This document shows positions 35,731 through 44,836 of a DNA stretch of 64,000 nucleotides, piece by piece; the first letter of the stretch is position 1; the number at the start of each line of letters is the position of its first letter. Origin of the DNA: DASZHJ01 sp963735465. Lineage in GTDB: Bacteria; Pseudomonadota; Alphaproteobacteria; ATCC43930; CGMCC-115725. Made by a program: the position numbers and the translations under genes. The stretch is taken from positions 2,480,001 through 2,544,000 of the forward strand of contig CAVTLA010000001.1 of NCBI GenBank assembly GCA_963735465.1. The letters run 5' to 3'. The notes below the pieces were generated by a model. That model was given only the letters and a program-made list of their open reading frames with translations. It was not told the origin of the DNA and searched no databases.

Positions 35731-36717
35731 ATGAATCCCACCAAGAAACGCGTCCTCGTCACCGGCGGCGCCGGGTTCCTCGGCTCCCATCTCTGCGAGC
35801 GCCTGGTGGCCCAGGGGCACGACGTGCTCTGCGTCGACAACTACTTCACCGGCCGCAAGGACAACATCGCCCACCTGCTGCAGCACCCGAACTTCGAGGC
35901 GATGCGCCACGACGTGTGCTTCCCGCTCTATGTCGAGGTGGACGAGATCTACAACCTCGCCTGCCCGGCCTCGCCGGTGCACTACCAGTTCGATCCCGTG
36001 CAGACCACCAAGACCAGCGTCTCCGGCGCCATCAACATGCTGGGCCTCGCCAAGCGCGTGCGCGCCAAGGTGTTCCAGGCCTCGACCTCGGAGGTCTACG
36101 GCGATCCCGAGATCCATCCGCAGACCGAGGACTATCGCGGCAGCGTCAACCCGATCGGCCCGCGCGCCTGCTACGACGAAGGCAAGCGCTGCGCCGAGAC
36201 CCTGTTCTTCGACTATCACCGCCAGCACAAGCTGCGCATCAAGGTGATCCGCATCTTCAATACCTACGGGCCGCGCATGCATCCGAACGACGGGCGCGTG
36301 GTCTCGAACTTCATCGTCCAGGCGCTCAAGGGCGAGCCGATCACCCTCTACGGCGACGGCAGCCAGACCCGCGCGTTCTGCTACGTCGACGATCTCATCG
36401 AGGGCTTCCTGCGCCTGATGGCGACGCCGGACAGCGTGACCGGGCCGATCAACGTCGGCAATCCCGTGGAGACACCGGTGCTGGCGCTGGCCGAGAAAAT
36501 CATCGAGCTGATCGGCTCGCGCTCCAAGATCGTGCGCGGACCGCTGCCGGTGGACGATCCCCTGCAGCGCTGCCCCGACATCACCAAGGCCCGGGAAGTG
36601 CTGGGCTGGGAGCCGCGGGTAGCCCTCGAGGCCGGCCTCGAGCGCACCATCGCCTATTTCGACCGCCTGCTCGGCGGCGACGCCAAGGAAGGCTCGGTGC
36701 GGAAGCTCCGCGCCTGA
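35731..36717 (+). CDS. uxs: UDP-glucuronate decarboxylase (UDP-xylose synthase)
   Basis: 328 residues, an extended SDR. Motifs: VLVTGGAGFLGSHLCERL, STSEVYGDPE, and YDEGKR with the catalytic Tyr and Lys; IKVIRIFNTYGPRM and CPDITKAREVLGWEP are typical of UXS. It decarboxylates UDP-glucuronate to UDP-xylose, so pentose units could enter the glycan built by the adjacent locus. Start at 35731 is the only ATG that fits the previous gene's end. Confidence 0.92.
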   Translation: MNPTKKRVLVTGGAGFLGSHLCERLVAQGHDVLCVDNYFTGRKDNIAHLLQHPNFEAMRHDVCFPLYVEVDEIYNLACPASPVHYQFDPVQTTKTSVSGAINMLGLAKRVRAKVFQASTSEVYGDPEIHPQTEDYRGSVNPIGPRACYDEGKRCAETLFFDYHRQHKLRIKVIRIFNTYGPRMHPNDGRVVSNFIVQALKGEPITLYGDGSQTRAFCYVDDLIEGFLRLMATPDSVTGPINVGNPVETPVLALAEKIIELIGSRSKIVRGPLPVDDPLQRCPDITKAREVLGWEPRVALEAGLERTIAYFDRLLGGDAKEGSVRKLRA

Positions 36718-36722
36718 TTTCC

Positions 36723-36752
36723 CGAGGGCGGGAGCCGGCGCTCCCGCCCTCG
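36723..36752. terminator. Perfect 13-bp hairpin after uxs
   Basis: CGAGGGCGGGAGC and its exact complement GCTCCCGCCCTCG with a 4-base loop (CGGC). No T-tract follows, so termination may need Rho, or the hairpin may stabilise the ugd-uxs transcript. Confidence 0.5.
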
Positions 36753-36851
36753 CCCCTCCCCGGTCAAATGCCCGTGAATGCGCGCCCCTCCGGGCGCGCC
36801 AGGGTCTATCATATCCGGGTGGACGGATCTGATCGGACAGCGGTCGTGCGG

Positions 36852-38651
36852 ATGGACGGGCCCGTGCTCGTCTTCGGCGGCCCCTACAGCAATCTCGAGG
36901 CGACGCTGGCGGTGCTGGAGGCGGCGCGCCGGCGCGGCATTCCGCCCGCGCGCGTCATCTGCACCGGCGACATCGTCGCCTATTGCGCCGACGCCGCCGC
37001 CACCGTCGATGCCGTGCGCGCCGCCGGCATCCACGCGATCATGGGGAATTGCGAGGAATCCCTCGCCGCCAACGCCGATGACTGCGCCTGCGGCTATGCC
37101 GAGGGCAGCGCCTGCGACCGCCTCGCCAGCGAATGGTACGCCCACGCCGACCGCACCCTCGACGCCGAGCGGCGGCGTTGGATGGGAACGCTGCCGCGCC
37201 GCCTCACCATCGAGATCGGAGACCGTCGCCTCGCCGTGGTTCACGGCGGCACTCGGCAGATCAACCGCTTCGTCTTCGCCTCGACGCCGCTCGCGGTAAA
37301 GCGCGCCGAGCTTGCGGACCTCGACGAGGACGGCGTCATCGGCGGCCACTCCGGCATCCCCTTCAGCGAGGTGATCGACGGCAAGCTCTGGCACAACTCC
37401 GGCGCCGCCGGCATGCCCGCGAATGACGGCACGCCCCGGGTCTGGTTCAGCGTGCTGACACCGGATGGTGACGACATCAGCATCGAGCACGTGGCGATCG
37501 ACTACGACCACGCCGCCGCTGCCGCGAAGATGCGCGACGCCAGGCTGCCCGCGGGCTACGCGACGGCGCTGGAGACGGGGCGGTGGCCGAGCCTCGACGT
37601 GCTGCCGCCGGCGGAGATCGCGGCGAGCGGCCGCGCCATCCAGCCGGGAAGGCTGCTCTGGAAGAAGCGCAACACGAGCCTGCGCTGGCCGACGGCGCCG
37701 GCAGCACCCGCCCCAGCGAAGCCGCTTGACCCCAGGAAATTCCGCAATCCCGCGATGACCGCCGCCGGTGAAACGCGCGCGAGCGTGGCGCTCCGGGACT
37801 TGCGGACCCTTTGGTTCAACACCGGCACGCTCTGCAACATCACCTGCACGCATTGCTACATCGAATCGAGCCCGCGCAACGACCGCCTCGCCTATCTCAC
37901 GCTCGCGGAGATGCAGGCCTATCTGGACGAGATCGCCCGCGACGGTCTCCCCACCGACGAGATCGGCTTCACTGGCGGCGAGCCCTTCATGAATCCGGAA
38001 TTCCTGCCGATGCTGGTGGACTGCCTGGGCCGCGGGTTCCGCGTGCTGGTGCTGACCAACGCGATGCGACCGATGCTGCGGCTCAAGGACGCGCTTATCG
38101 ACCTGAACCAGCGCTTCGGCGAGCGCCTGACCCTTCGCGTCTCCCTCGATCACTACACGAGAGAGCTGCACGAGGACGAGCGCGGCCCCGACACCTGGGA
38201 GCCGACGCTGGAGGGTCTCACCTGGCTCGCCCGCGGCGGATTCAAGCTGGCGATCGCCGGCCGCTTGCTCTGGGGCGAGAGCGAGACCTCTGCTCGCCAG
38301 GGCTATGCCGAGTTCTTTTCCGCCGAAGACATCCCCGTCGACGCCGAGGATCGCGCGGCTCTCGTGCTCTTCCCGGAGATGGACGCCACCGTCGACGTGC
38401 CGGAGATCACCGACGCCTGCTGGGGCATCCTGCATGTCGACCCCGCGAGCGTGATGTGCGCGACGTCGCGCATGGTGGTGAAGCGCAAGGGGGCGGATCG
38501 CCCGTCCGTTCTCGCCTGCACCCTCCTCCCCTACGACCCCGCCTTCGAGCTGGGCGCGACCCTGGCGGAAGCCGCCGGCTCCGTCGCTCTCAACCACCCC
38601 CACTGCGCCAAGTTCTGCGTGCTGGGCGGCGGGTCGTGCAGCCGGGGATAG
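36852..38651 (+). CDS. Metallophosphoesterase-like / radical SAM fusion protein
   Basis: About 599 residues. Residues 1-225 follow the calcineurin-like metallophosphoesterase fold: CTGDIVAY (38-44), MGNCEES, VVHGG (129-133) and GGHSG, but the first metal motif DxH is replaced (FGGPYSNLEA), so the site is degenerate. A Pro/Ala-rich linker (280-300) leads to a radical SAM domain with CNITCTHC (Cys 328, 332, 335) and FTGGEPFMNPE. Six further cysteines near the C-terminus could hold a second iron-sulfur cluster. The frame is open throughout; a start at 37761 could give a separate radical SAM protein. Function unknown; start uncertain (ATG 36852 chosen; earlier ATG at 36769). Confidence 0.75.
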   Translation: MDGPVLVFGGPYSNLEATLAVLEAARRRGIPPARVICTGDIVAYCADAAATVDAVRAAGIHAIMGNCEESLAANADDCACGYAEGSACDRLASEWYAHADRTLDAERRRWMGTLPRRLTIEIGDRRLAVVHGGTRQINRFVFASTPLAVKRAELADLDEDGVIGGHSGIPFSEVIDGKLWHNSGAAGMPANDGTPRVWFSVLTPDGDDISIEHVAIDYDHAAAAAKMRDARLPAGYATALETGRWPSLDVLPPAEIAASGRAIQPGRLLWKKRNTSLRWPTAPAAPAPAKPLDPRKFRNPAMTAAGETRASVALRDLRTLWFNTGTLCNITCTHCYIESSPRNDRLAYLTLAEMQAYLDEIARDGLPTDEIGFTGGEPFMNPEFLPMLVDCLGRGFRVLVLTNAMRPMLRLKDALIDLNQRFGERLTLRVSLDHYTRELHEDERGPDTWEPTLEGLTWLARGGFKLAIAGRLLWGESETSARQGYAEFFSAEDIPVDAEDRAALVLFPEMDATVDVPEITDACWGILHVDPASVMCATSRMVVKRKGADRPSVLACTLLPYDPAFELGATLAEAAGSVALNHPHCAKFCVLGGGSCSRG

Positions 38652-38674
38652 CGTTCAGATCTTCATGAAGCCCA

Positions 38675-38695
38675 CTCCGCTGCGGCACGGCGGAG
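38675..38695. terminator. Weak hairpin between convergent genes
   Basis: CTCCGC and GCGGAG flank a short loop, followed by AAGGGTTTATTT on the plus strand. The stem is only six bases; it could end the radical SAM gene. Confidence 0.3.
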
Positions 38696-38701
38696 AAGGG
38701 T

Positions 38702-40048
38702 TTATTTCTTCGCCGGTGGTGGCACCTTCGCGGACTTCAGCGCCTTCTGCTGGCGTTTCGCCAGAACATCCACGTCGAAATCGTCGACCAGGTCCCGGAA
38801 CATCCGGTGCCAGTTCACTTCGGCCTTGAGGTGGGTGAAGACGGAGCCGAGGCCGATGGCGGCGCGGTCCATGAAGACGAACTCGCGCGGCGGCTTGACG
38901 CCGCCGAGGCGGCGGATATCGCGGTGCACCTCCTCGGCGACGTCGCGGCCGTAGGCGCCGGTCTCGGCGTCCTGGATGCGGCGCTGGCGGTCGTCCAGCA
39001 GCGGCGCATAGACGAAGCGCGCCCAGCGGTTCAGCACCGCGATCATGTCCCGCGTCAGGTTCTCAAAGCCCCAGGTCTCGTATGCCCTAACCGCCAGCGC
39101 CTCGTCGTCGCGGTCGAGGGCGTGATAGAGGTCGATCACGCCCTTGACGAAGGAGGCCGGGAAGATCCTGACGCAGCCGAAATCCATGAGGTTGACGCCA
39201 TGGTCGGGGCGGACAGTGTAGTTGCCGAGATGGGGATCGCCGTGGATGACGCCGTACTCGTAGAACGGCACATACCAGGCGTGGAAGAGGTTGCGCGCGA
39301 TCTCGTTGCGCGCCTCGAGCGGCGCCTTGGCGGCGTCCATGAGCGGCGCGCCCTCGAGCCAGCTCATGGTGAGGAGCCGCCGGGTCGAGAGCTCCGGCAC
39401 ATCATCGGGCACATGCACATTGGGCTGTCCAGCGAGCGCCGCGCGGTAGAAGCGCAGATGCGCGGCTTCGCGCATGTAGTCCAATTCCTCCCGGAGCCGC
39501 GCCGCGATCTCCTCGTGGATCTCCGAAGTCGTCACCGCCCGGTCGTAGCGCTCGTAGATCGAGAGCGCGAGGCGGAGCTGGTTGAGATCCGCCTCCACCG
39601 CGGAATCCATGTCGGGATATTGCAGCTTGCAGGCGAGGAGCGCGCCGTCGAGGCCCACCGCGCGATGCACCTGGCCCAGTGAGGCGGCCCGCGCCGCCTC
39701 GCGCTCGAAGCTGCGGAACCGCTTCTGCCACTCCGGCCCGAGCTCGCTCGCCATGCGGCGCTTGACGAAGGCCCAGCCCATGGGCGGCGCATTGGCCTGG
39801 AGATGGGCGAGCTCGCCGGCATATTCCCGCGGCAGCGCGTCGGGGATGGTGGCGAGGAGCTGCGCCACCTTCATCAACGGCCCCTTGATGCCGCCCAGCG
39901 CCGCCTTGAGATCGGCGGCGTGGCGCGCGCGGTCGACGGGCATGCCGAGGTAGCGCTCGCCCGCGAGCCGGGCCGCCAGCCCGCCCACCGTGGCGGACAC
40001 CCGGGCATAGCGCCGGACGCGGCCCGCGAGGGAATTGCCTTCGGCCAA
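38702..40048 (-). CDS. ABC1/UbiB family protein kinase-like protein
   Basis: 448 residues from a TTG at 40048 with AGGAAG upstream. The ABC1 family is linked to ubiquinone biosynthesis and lipid processes. Motifs: the KxGQ motif appears as KVAQ at the N-terminal lobe, the Ala-rich loop is AARAASLGQVH, the catalytic loop HGDPHLGNY and the metal-binding DFGCVR. The Gly-to-Ala in KxGQ is a variation, perhaps a subfamily trait. It lies 20 bp downstream of the M3 peptidase gene in one operon. Length fits the short members of the family. Confidence 0.85.
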   Translation of the reverse strand: MAEGNSLAGRVRRYARVSATVGGLAARLAGERYLGMPVDRARHAADLKAALGGIKGPLMKVAQLLATIPDALPREYAGELAHLQANAPPMGWAFVKRRMASELGPEWQKRFRSFEREAARAASLGQVHRAVGLDGALLACKLQYPDMDSAVEADLNQLRLALSIYERYDRAVTTSEIHEEIAARLREELDYMREAAHLRFYRAALAGQPNVHVPDDVPELSTRRLLTMSWLEGAPLMDAAKAPLEARNEIARNLFHAWYVPFYEYGVIHGDPHLGNYTVRPDHGVNLMDFGCVRIFPASFVKGVIDLYHALDRDDEALAVRAYETWGFENLTRDMIAVLNRWARFVYAPLLDDRQRRIQDAETGAYGRDVAEEVHRDIRRLGGVKPPREFVFMDRAAIGLGSVFTHLKAEVNWHRMFRDLVDDFDVDVLAKRQQKALKSAKVPPPAKK

Positions 40049-40068
40049 TGTGCTTCCTTTGCGGACGC

Positions 40069-41883
40069 TCAGCCCAGCTTCTCGAGCTCGTCGATGAAGC
40101 CCGCGATCACCGAGAGGCCCTTGTCCCAGAATTTGGGATCGCTGGCGTCGAGGCCGAAGGGCGCCAGCAACTCCTTGTGCCGCCGCGTCCCGCCGGCGCG
40201 GAGAAGATCGAGGTACTTCTCGGCGAAGCCCTGATGCGCCTCCTGGTAGGCGGCGTAGAGCGAGTTCACCAGGCAATCGCCGAAGGCATAGGCGTAGACG
40301 TAGAACGGCGTGTGGATGAAGTGCGGGATATAGGTCCAGTAGTTCCGGTACTCGTCCTCGAAGGCAATGGCGGGGCCGAGGCTCTCGCCCTGGACGTCGA
40401 GCCAGATCTGGCCGATGCGGTCCGGTGTCAGCTCGCCCTTGCGGCGCTCGTCATGGACCCGGATCTCGAAATCGACGAACGCGATCTGGCGCACCACGGT
40501 GTTGAGCATGTCCTCGACCTTGCCGGCGAGGAGCGCCTTGCGGCGCTTGGGATCCTGCTCGGCCTTGAGGAGGGCGCGGAAGGTCAGCATCTCCCCGAAG
40601 ACCGACGCCGTCTCGGCGAGGGTGAGCGGCGTATCCGACATCAGCGCGCCCTGGGGCCCCGCCAGCACCTGATGCACGCCGTGGCCCAGCTCGTGGGCGA
40701 GCGTCATCACGTCCCTCGTCTTGCCGAGATAGTTCAGCAGGAGATAGGGATGCGCCGAGGGCACCGTCGGATGGGCGAAGGCGCCCGGCGACTTGCCCGG
40801 CCGCGCCGGCGCGTCGATCCAGTGGTGATCGAAGAAGCGCTTGCCGACCGCGGCCAGATCCGGCGAGAAGGCGTTGTAGGCCTTGAGGACGGTGTCGCGC
40901 GCCTCCTCCCAGGGGATGGTGCGCGTCTCCTCGTTGGGGAGCGGCGCGTTGCGGTCCCAGTACATGAGCCGCTCGGTGCCGAACCACTTGGCTTTCAGGC
41001 GATAGTAGCGGTGGGAGAGCCGGGGATAAGCGGCGCGGACAGATGAGATCAGCGCGTCCACCACCTCGTCCTCGACGAAGTTGGCGAGGTTGCGGGACGA
41101 GATCGGATGCTTGAAGTGGCGCCAGCGGTCCTCGATCTCCTTGTCCTTGGCCAGCGTGTTGGTGATGAGGGCGAAGAGCCGCGCGTTGCGGCCGAACACC
41201 TCGCCCAGCGACTTCGCCGCGGTCTTGCGCAGCTGAGGATCGGGCTCCGACAGCAGGTGCAGCGCCTCGGCGCTGGTGAGGTCCTTGCCGTCGATCGGGA
41301 AGCGCAGGTCCGCCGAGGTCTCGTCGAAGAGCCGCGTCCAGGCGGCGCGGCCGGCGACGTACTTCTCGTGCAGCAGCTTCTCCACCTCGTCGCTGAGCTG
41401 GTGCGTGCGGAACGCCCGCACGTCCCGGAGCCAGGCGCCGTAATGGGCGAGTTCCTTCGCCTTGAGCTGCTCGGCGAGGACGGCATCCTCGATCTTGTTG
41501 ATCTCCAGGGTAAAGAACAGCAGCGTCGAGGAGATGTCGTTGACGCGCTCCTGCATCATCTGGAAAAAACGGCCGATCTCGGAATTCGACTGATCGCCGG
41601 CATAGACAAGCCCGGCGTAGCTCATGATGCGGCCGAGCGTGTCCTGCAGCTTCTCGAAGGCAACGACGGCGGCGCCCAGGTCCCGCCCGGCAAGGCCGGC
41701 GAGCTTGCCCTTGTAGGTGGTCTCAAAGGCGGCGGCCGCGGCGGCGCTGCGCTCGAGATCGCCCTTTAGCTCCGGACTGTCCCGGCCGGGATAGAGATCG
41801 GTCAGATCCCACTCCGGCAGGTTGCCCAGGGCGGGTCTGCTCTCGTCCTTGGCGAGCGCGCTCGCGCCATCTCTCGTAGCCAT
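40069..41883 (-). CDS. pepF: M3 family oligoendopeptidase F
   Basis: 604 residues, cytoplasmic zinc peptidase cleaving short peptides. The HExxH motif is HELGH at 397-401 and a downstream ETASVFGEML provides the third ligand. N-terminal part starts LPEWDLTDLYPG, typical of PepF/M3B. No signal peptide. It is the first gene of an operon with the UbiB-like gene. Confidence 0.9.
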   Translation of the reverse strand: MATRDGASALAKDESRPALGNLPEWDLTDLYPGRDSPELKGDLERSAAAAAAFETTYKGKLAGLAGRDLGAAVVAFEKLQDTLGRIMSYAGLVYAGDQSNSEIGRFFQMMQERVNDISSTLLFFTLEINKIEDAVLAEQLKAKELAHYGAWLRDVRAFRTHQLSDEVEKLLHEKYVAGRAAWTRLFDETSADLRFPIDGKDLTSAEALHLLSEPDPQLRKTAAKSLGEVFGRNARLFALITNTLAKDKEIEDRWRHFKHPISSRNLANFVEDEVVDALISSVRAAYPRLSHRYYRLKAKWFGTERLMYWDRNAPLPNEETRTIPWEEARDTVLKAYNAFSPDLAAVGKRFFDHHWIDAPARPGKSPGAFAHPTVPSAHPYLLLNYLGKTRDVMTLAHELGHGVHQVLAGPQGALMSDTPLTLAETASVFGEMLTFRALLKAEQDPKRRKALLAGKVEDMLNTVVRQIAFVDFEIRVHDERRKGELTPDRIGQIWLDVQGESLGPAIAFEDEYRNYWTYIPHFIHTPFYVYAYAFGDCLVNSLYAAYQEAHQGFAEKYLDLLRAGGTRRHKELLAPFGLDASDPKFWDKGLSVIAGFIDELEKLG

Positions 41884-42037
41884 GAGGTGTCCTTCGGTCT
41901 TGGCTTGCGGGTCCCCTGGATATAGCCCTCCCCTGCCGGACCGCCAACTATTCCGCCCGCATGACAGGCCTTAGAAAAGCCGCTATGGGGTGGAGCATGG
42001 CGTCCCCACGATGAAGGGCGGACCCAGGGGGAGGGCA

Positions 42038-43837
42038 ATGGACTACAGCCACTGGCGCAATCTCGTCGCCATGTTCTACGAGCTGGCGGCGCAGAAGGGC
42101 GACCGTCCCTTTCTCTGGGCCAAGCGCGACGGGCGTTACGAGCCGCGCTCCTGGCGCGCCGCCGCCGAGGAGGTGACCGCCCTTGCCCGCGGCCTCAAGG
42201 CGCTGGGCATCAAGCCCGGCGAGCGGGTCGGCCTGGTCTCCGAGAACCGCCCGCGCTGGATGATCGCCGACTTCGCGATCATGGCGGCGGGCGCCATCAC
42301 GGTGCCGGCCTATGTCACCAACACCGTGGACGATCACCGGCACGTGCTGGCCAACAGCGGCGTCCGCGCGGTCATCGTCTCCACCAGCGCGCTCGCGCAC
42401 CGGGTCATCCCCGCCGCGGACCAGGTGACCACCCTCGAGAACATCATCACCATGGAGCCGATCGTCACCGGCCAGGTCTCCCACGCGGAGATCCACACCT
42501 GGAACGAGGTGGTGGAGCGCGGCAAGTCCGTGCCCGACGACATCGCGGCGACGGCGGCGCGCATCGGCCGCGACGACACCGCCTGCCTCATCTACACCTC
42601 CGGCACCGGCGGCGTGCCTCGGGGCGTGATGCTGAGCCACGCCAACATCCTCGCCAACTGCCGGGGCGCCTATCACCTCCTGGAATCGATCGGCTACGGC
42701 GACGAGATCTTCCTCTGCTTCCTGCCGCTGTCTCATTCCTACGAGCACACGGCGGGGATGATGTTCCCGATCTCGCTCGGCGCCGAGATCTACTTCGCCG
42801 AGGGCGCCGAGACCCTGGCCGCCAACCTGCTGGAGGCGCGCCCCACCATCATGACCGCGGTGCCAAGGCTCTACGAGACGCTGCACCAGCGCATGCTGCG
42901 CGGCATCGAGCGCGAAGGCGGGTTGAAGGCAAAGCTCTTCATGCGGGCGCTGACCCTCGGCCGCAAGCGCTACGACGATCCCAAGAGCCTGAGCTTCGGC
43001 GAGCGGATGATGAACTGGCTCCTCGACGTGCTGGTGCGGCGCAAGGTCCGCGCGCGCTTCGGAGGCCGGCTGAAAGCGATGGTCTCCGGCGGCGCGCCGC
43101 TCAACCCGGAGATCGGCAAATTCTTCCTGGCGCTGAACGTGCCGCTCCTGCAGGGCTACGGCCAGACCGAGGCCTCGCCCGTGGTCAGCGCCAACCCGCC
43201 CACGCACATCAAGATCCACACCGTCGGGCCGCCGCTGGTGGGAGTGGAGGTCAGGATCGCCGAGGACGGCGAGATCCTGGTGCGCGGCGAGAACATCATG
43301 AAGGGCTACTGGAACGATCCCGAGGCGACCCAGCGCTCGATCGTGGACGGCTGGCTCCATACCGGCGATGTCGGCCTCCTCGACGGCGAGGGCTATATTC
43401 AGATCACCGACCGCAAGCGCGACTTCATCAAGAACTCCGGCGGCGACATGGTGTCGCCGGCGCGGGTCGAGGGCTATCTGACGCTGCAATCCGAGATCGC
43501 CCAGGCCATGGTGTTCGGCGACCGCCGGCCGTATCTGGTGGCGGTGGTCGTGCCGCATCCGGAATTGCTCGAGAGCATCGCCCGCGCGCGCGGCGTGGCG
43601 CCGGTCCTGAGCGATCTCCTGGACGACCCCGATCTCATCAAGGCGGTGTCGGCGGCCGTGACGCGGGTCAATGCCGAGATGTCGCCGATCGAGCGGGTAC
43701 GCCGCTTCACCCTCGCCCGCGAGGCCTTCACCACCGCGAACGGCCAGATGACGCCCACCCTCAAGATCAAGCGCCACGCCATCCGCCAGGCCTATGGCGA
43801 GGCGCTCCTCAGGCTTTACGAGATCAAGGCGGCGTAG
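42038..43837 (+). CDS. fadD: Long-chain acyl-CoA synthetase
   Basis: 599 residues, AMP-forming. Motifs: YTSGTGGVPRGVMLSH (a P-loop variant, with GTGG in place of GTTG), GYGQTEASPVVSA, and TGDVGLLDGEGYIQITDRKRDFIKNSGG cut at its middle by the usual hinge; C-terminal lysine in TLKIKRH. Activates fatty acids for degradation or lipid synthesis. Start at 42038 has GGGAGG just upstream. Third ANL enzyme in this window. Overlaps the convergent lysR gene by 22 bp. Confidence 0.88.
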   Translation: MDYSHWRNLVAMFYELAAQKGDRPFLWAKRDGRYEPRSWRAAAEEVTALARGLKALGIKPGERVGLVSENRPRWMIADFAIMAAGAITVPAYVTNTVDDHRHVLANSGVRAVIVSTSALAHRVIPAADQVTTLENIITMEPIVTGQVSHAEIHTWNEVVERGKSVPDDIAATAARIGRDDTACLIYTSGTGGVPRGVMLSHANILANCRGAYHLLESIGYGDEIFLCFLPLSHSYEHTAGMMFPISLGAEIYFAEGAETLAANLLEARPTIMTAVPRLYETLHQRMLRGIEREGGLKAKLFMRALTLGRKRYDDPKSLSFGERMMNWLLDVLVRRKVRARFGGRLKAMVSGGAPLNPEIGKFFLALNVPLLQGYGQTEASPVVSANPPTHIKIHTVGPPLVGVEVRIAEDGEILVRGENIMKGYWNDPEATQRSIVDGWLHTGDVGLLDGEGYIQITDRKRDFIKNSGGDMVSPARVEGYLTLQSEIAQAMVFGDRRPYLVAVVVPHPELLESIARARGVAPVLSDLLDDPDLIKAVSAAVTRVNAEMSPIERVRRFTLAREAFTTANGQMTPTLKIKRHAIRQAYGEALLRLYEIKAA

Positions 43838-44730
43838 CCGAGCCGGCAGCTGGCGCGGAGATGCTCGATGAGCTGCCGCGCATGAGCCGGCAGCTCGTCG
43901 AGGCCGCGGGTGCAGAGGGTGAGCTGGCGCAGGGTCCAGGGATCGCCGAGGCGGACCATCTCGATCGCCATGGATTTCCGGCATCGGAGGGCGGCCGCCT
44001 CGGGAATGACGCTGACGCCGACGCCCTGCTCCACCATCCGGCAGATGGCGTCGAAGCCGCGGAGGCGAACCCGCAGCTTGAGGCGACGTCCGAAACGCTG
44101 GGCGTGGCGTGACAGGTATTCCTGCAGGGCGCTGCCCGGACTGAGCCCCACGAAGTCGCGGACGAGCACATCGCGGAAGGCAAGTTTCCGGCGGCGCGCC
44201 AGGGGATGGCCGCGCGGCACCACCAAGACCAACCGGTCGGTGCGGAACGGCAGGGTCTCGAGCCCGGCGAGGTCGACGGCATCGCTGACGATGCCGGCGT
44301 CCGCCACGCCCTCCCGCACCGCGTCGGCGATCTCAAAGCTCGGCCGCTCCTCCAGATCGACGTCGATGTGGGGGTGCGCCACCAGGAATTCCGCCAGGGC
44401 TTCCGGCAGGAATTCCGTCAGCGCCGCGGTGTTGGAGAGGAGCCGCACATGGCCGCGCAGACCCTGGGCATAGTCGGCAAGCTCGCCACGCATGCGCTCG
44501 ATCTGCTGCAGCACCAGCCGCGCGTGGTGCAGGAGCGCGCGCCCCGCCGGCGTCAGCTCGACGCCGCGCCGGCCGCGCTCCAGCACCGCCACCCCTAGCG
44601 CCGCCTCCATGCCGCGGATGCGCGCGCTGGCGGAGGCCAGCGCCATATGGGCGCGATCGGCGCCGTGGGTGATGCTGGCGGCCTCCGCCACGTGCACGAA
44701 TAGGCGGAGGTCAGTGAGGTCGAAGTGCAT
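43816..44730 (-). CDS. LysR family transcriptional regulator
   Basis: 304 residues. N-terminal winged helix (LTDLRLFVHVAEAASITHGADRAHMALASASARIRGMEAALG) and a C-terminal co-inducer domain (substrate-binding-like, GHPLARRRKLAF and VEQGVGVSVIPEAA). It diverges from a TauE-type transporter gene across 106 bp that contain a perfect palindrome, so it probably regulates that transporter and itself. The effector is unknown. Convergent overlap with fadD. Confidence 0.88.
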   Translation of the reverse strand: MHFDLTDLRLFVHVAEAASITHGADRAHMALASASARIRGMEAALGVAVLERGRRGVELTPAGRALLHHARLVLQQIERMRGELADYAQGLRGHVRLLSNTAALTEFLPEALAEFLVAHPHIDVDLEERPSFEIADAVREGVADAGIVSDAVDLAGLETLPFRTDRLVLVVPRGHPLARRRKLAFRDVLVRDFVGLSPGSALQEYLSRHAQRFGRRLKLRVRLRGFDAICRMVEQGVGVSVIPEAAALRCRKSMAIEMVRLGDPWTLRQLTLCTRGLDELPAHARQLIEHLRASCRLGYAALIS

Positions 44731-44757
44731 GGGAAAGCCGCTTGATCCCGGGCTATT

Positions 44758-44782
44758 CTGCCTTCGTCCTGGACGAAGGCAG
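44758..44782. promoter_or_regulatory. Perfect palindrome, probable LysR operator
   Basis: CTGCCTTCGTCC, one central T, then GGACGAAGGCAG: a 12-bp perfect inverted repeat. It contains a T-N11-A core (TCGTCCTGGACGA), the LysR-type box. It lies 28 bp upstream of the lysR start and 55 bp upstream of the TauE gene. Confidence 0.6.
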
Positions 44783-44836
44783 GGTCGCGCAGTCCCACAT
44801 TGTGCACGTGACCGCGCGCGGTCAACCTCCGATATC

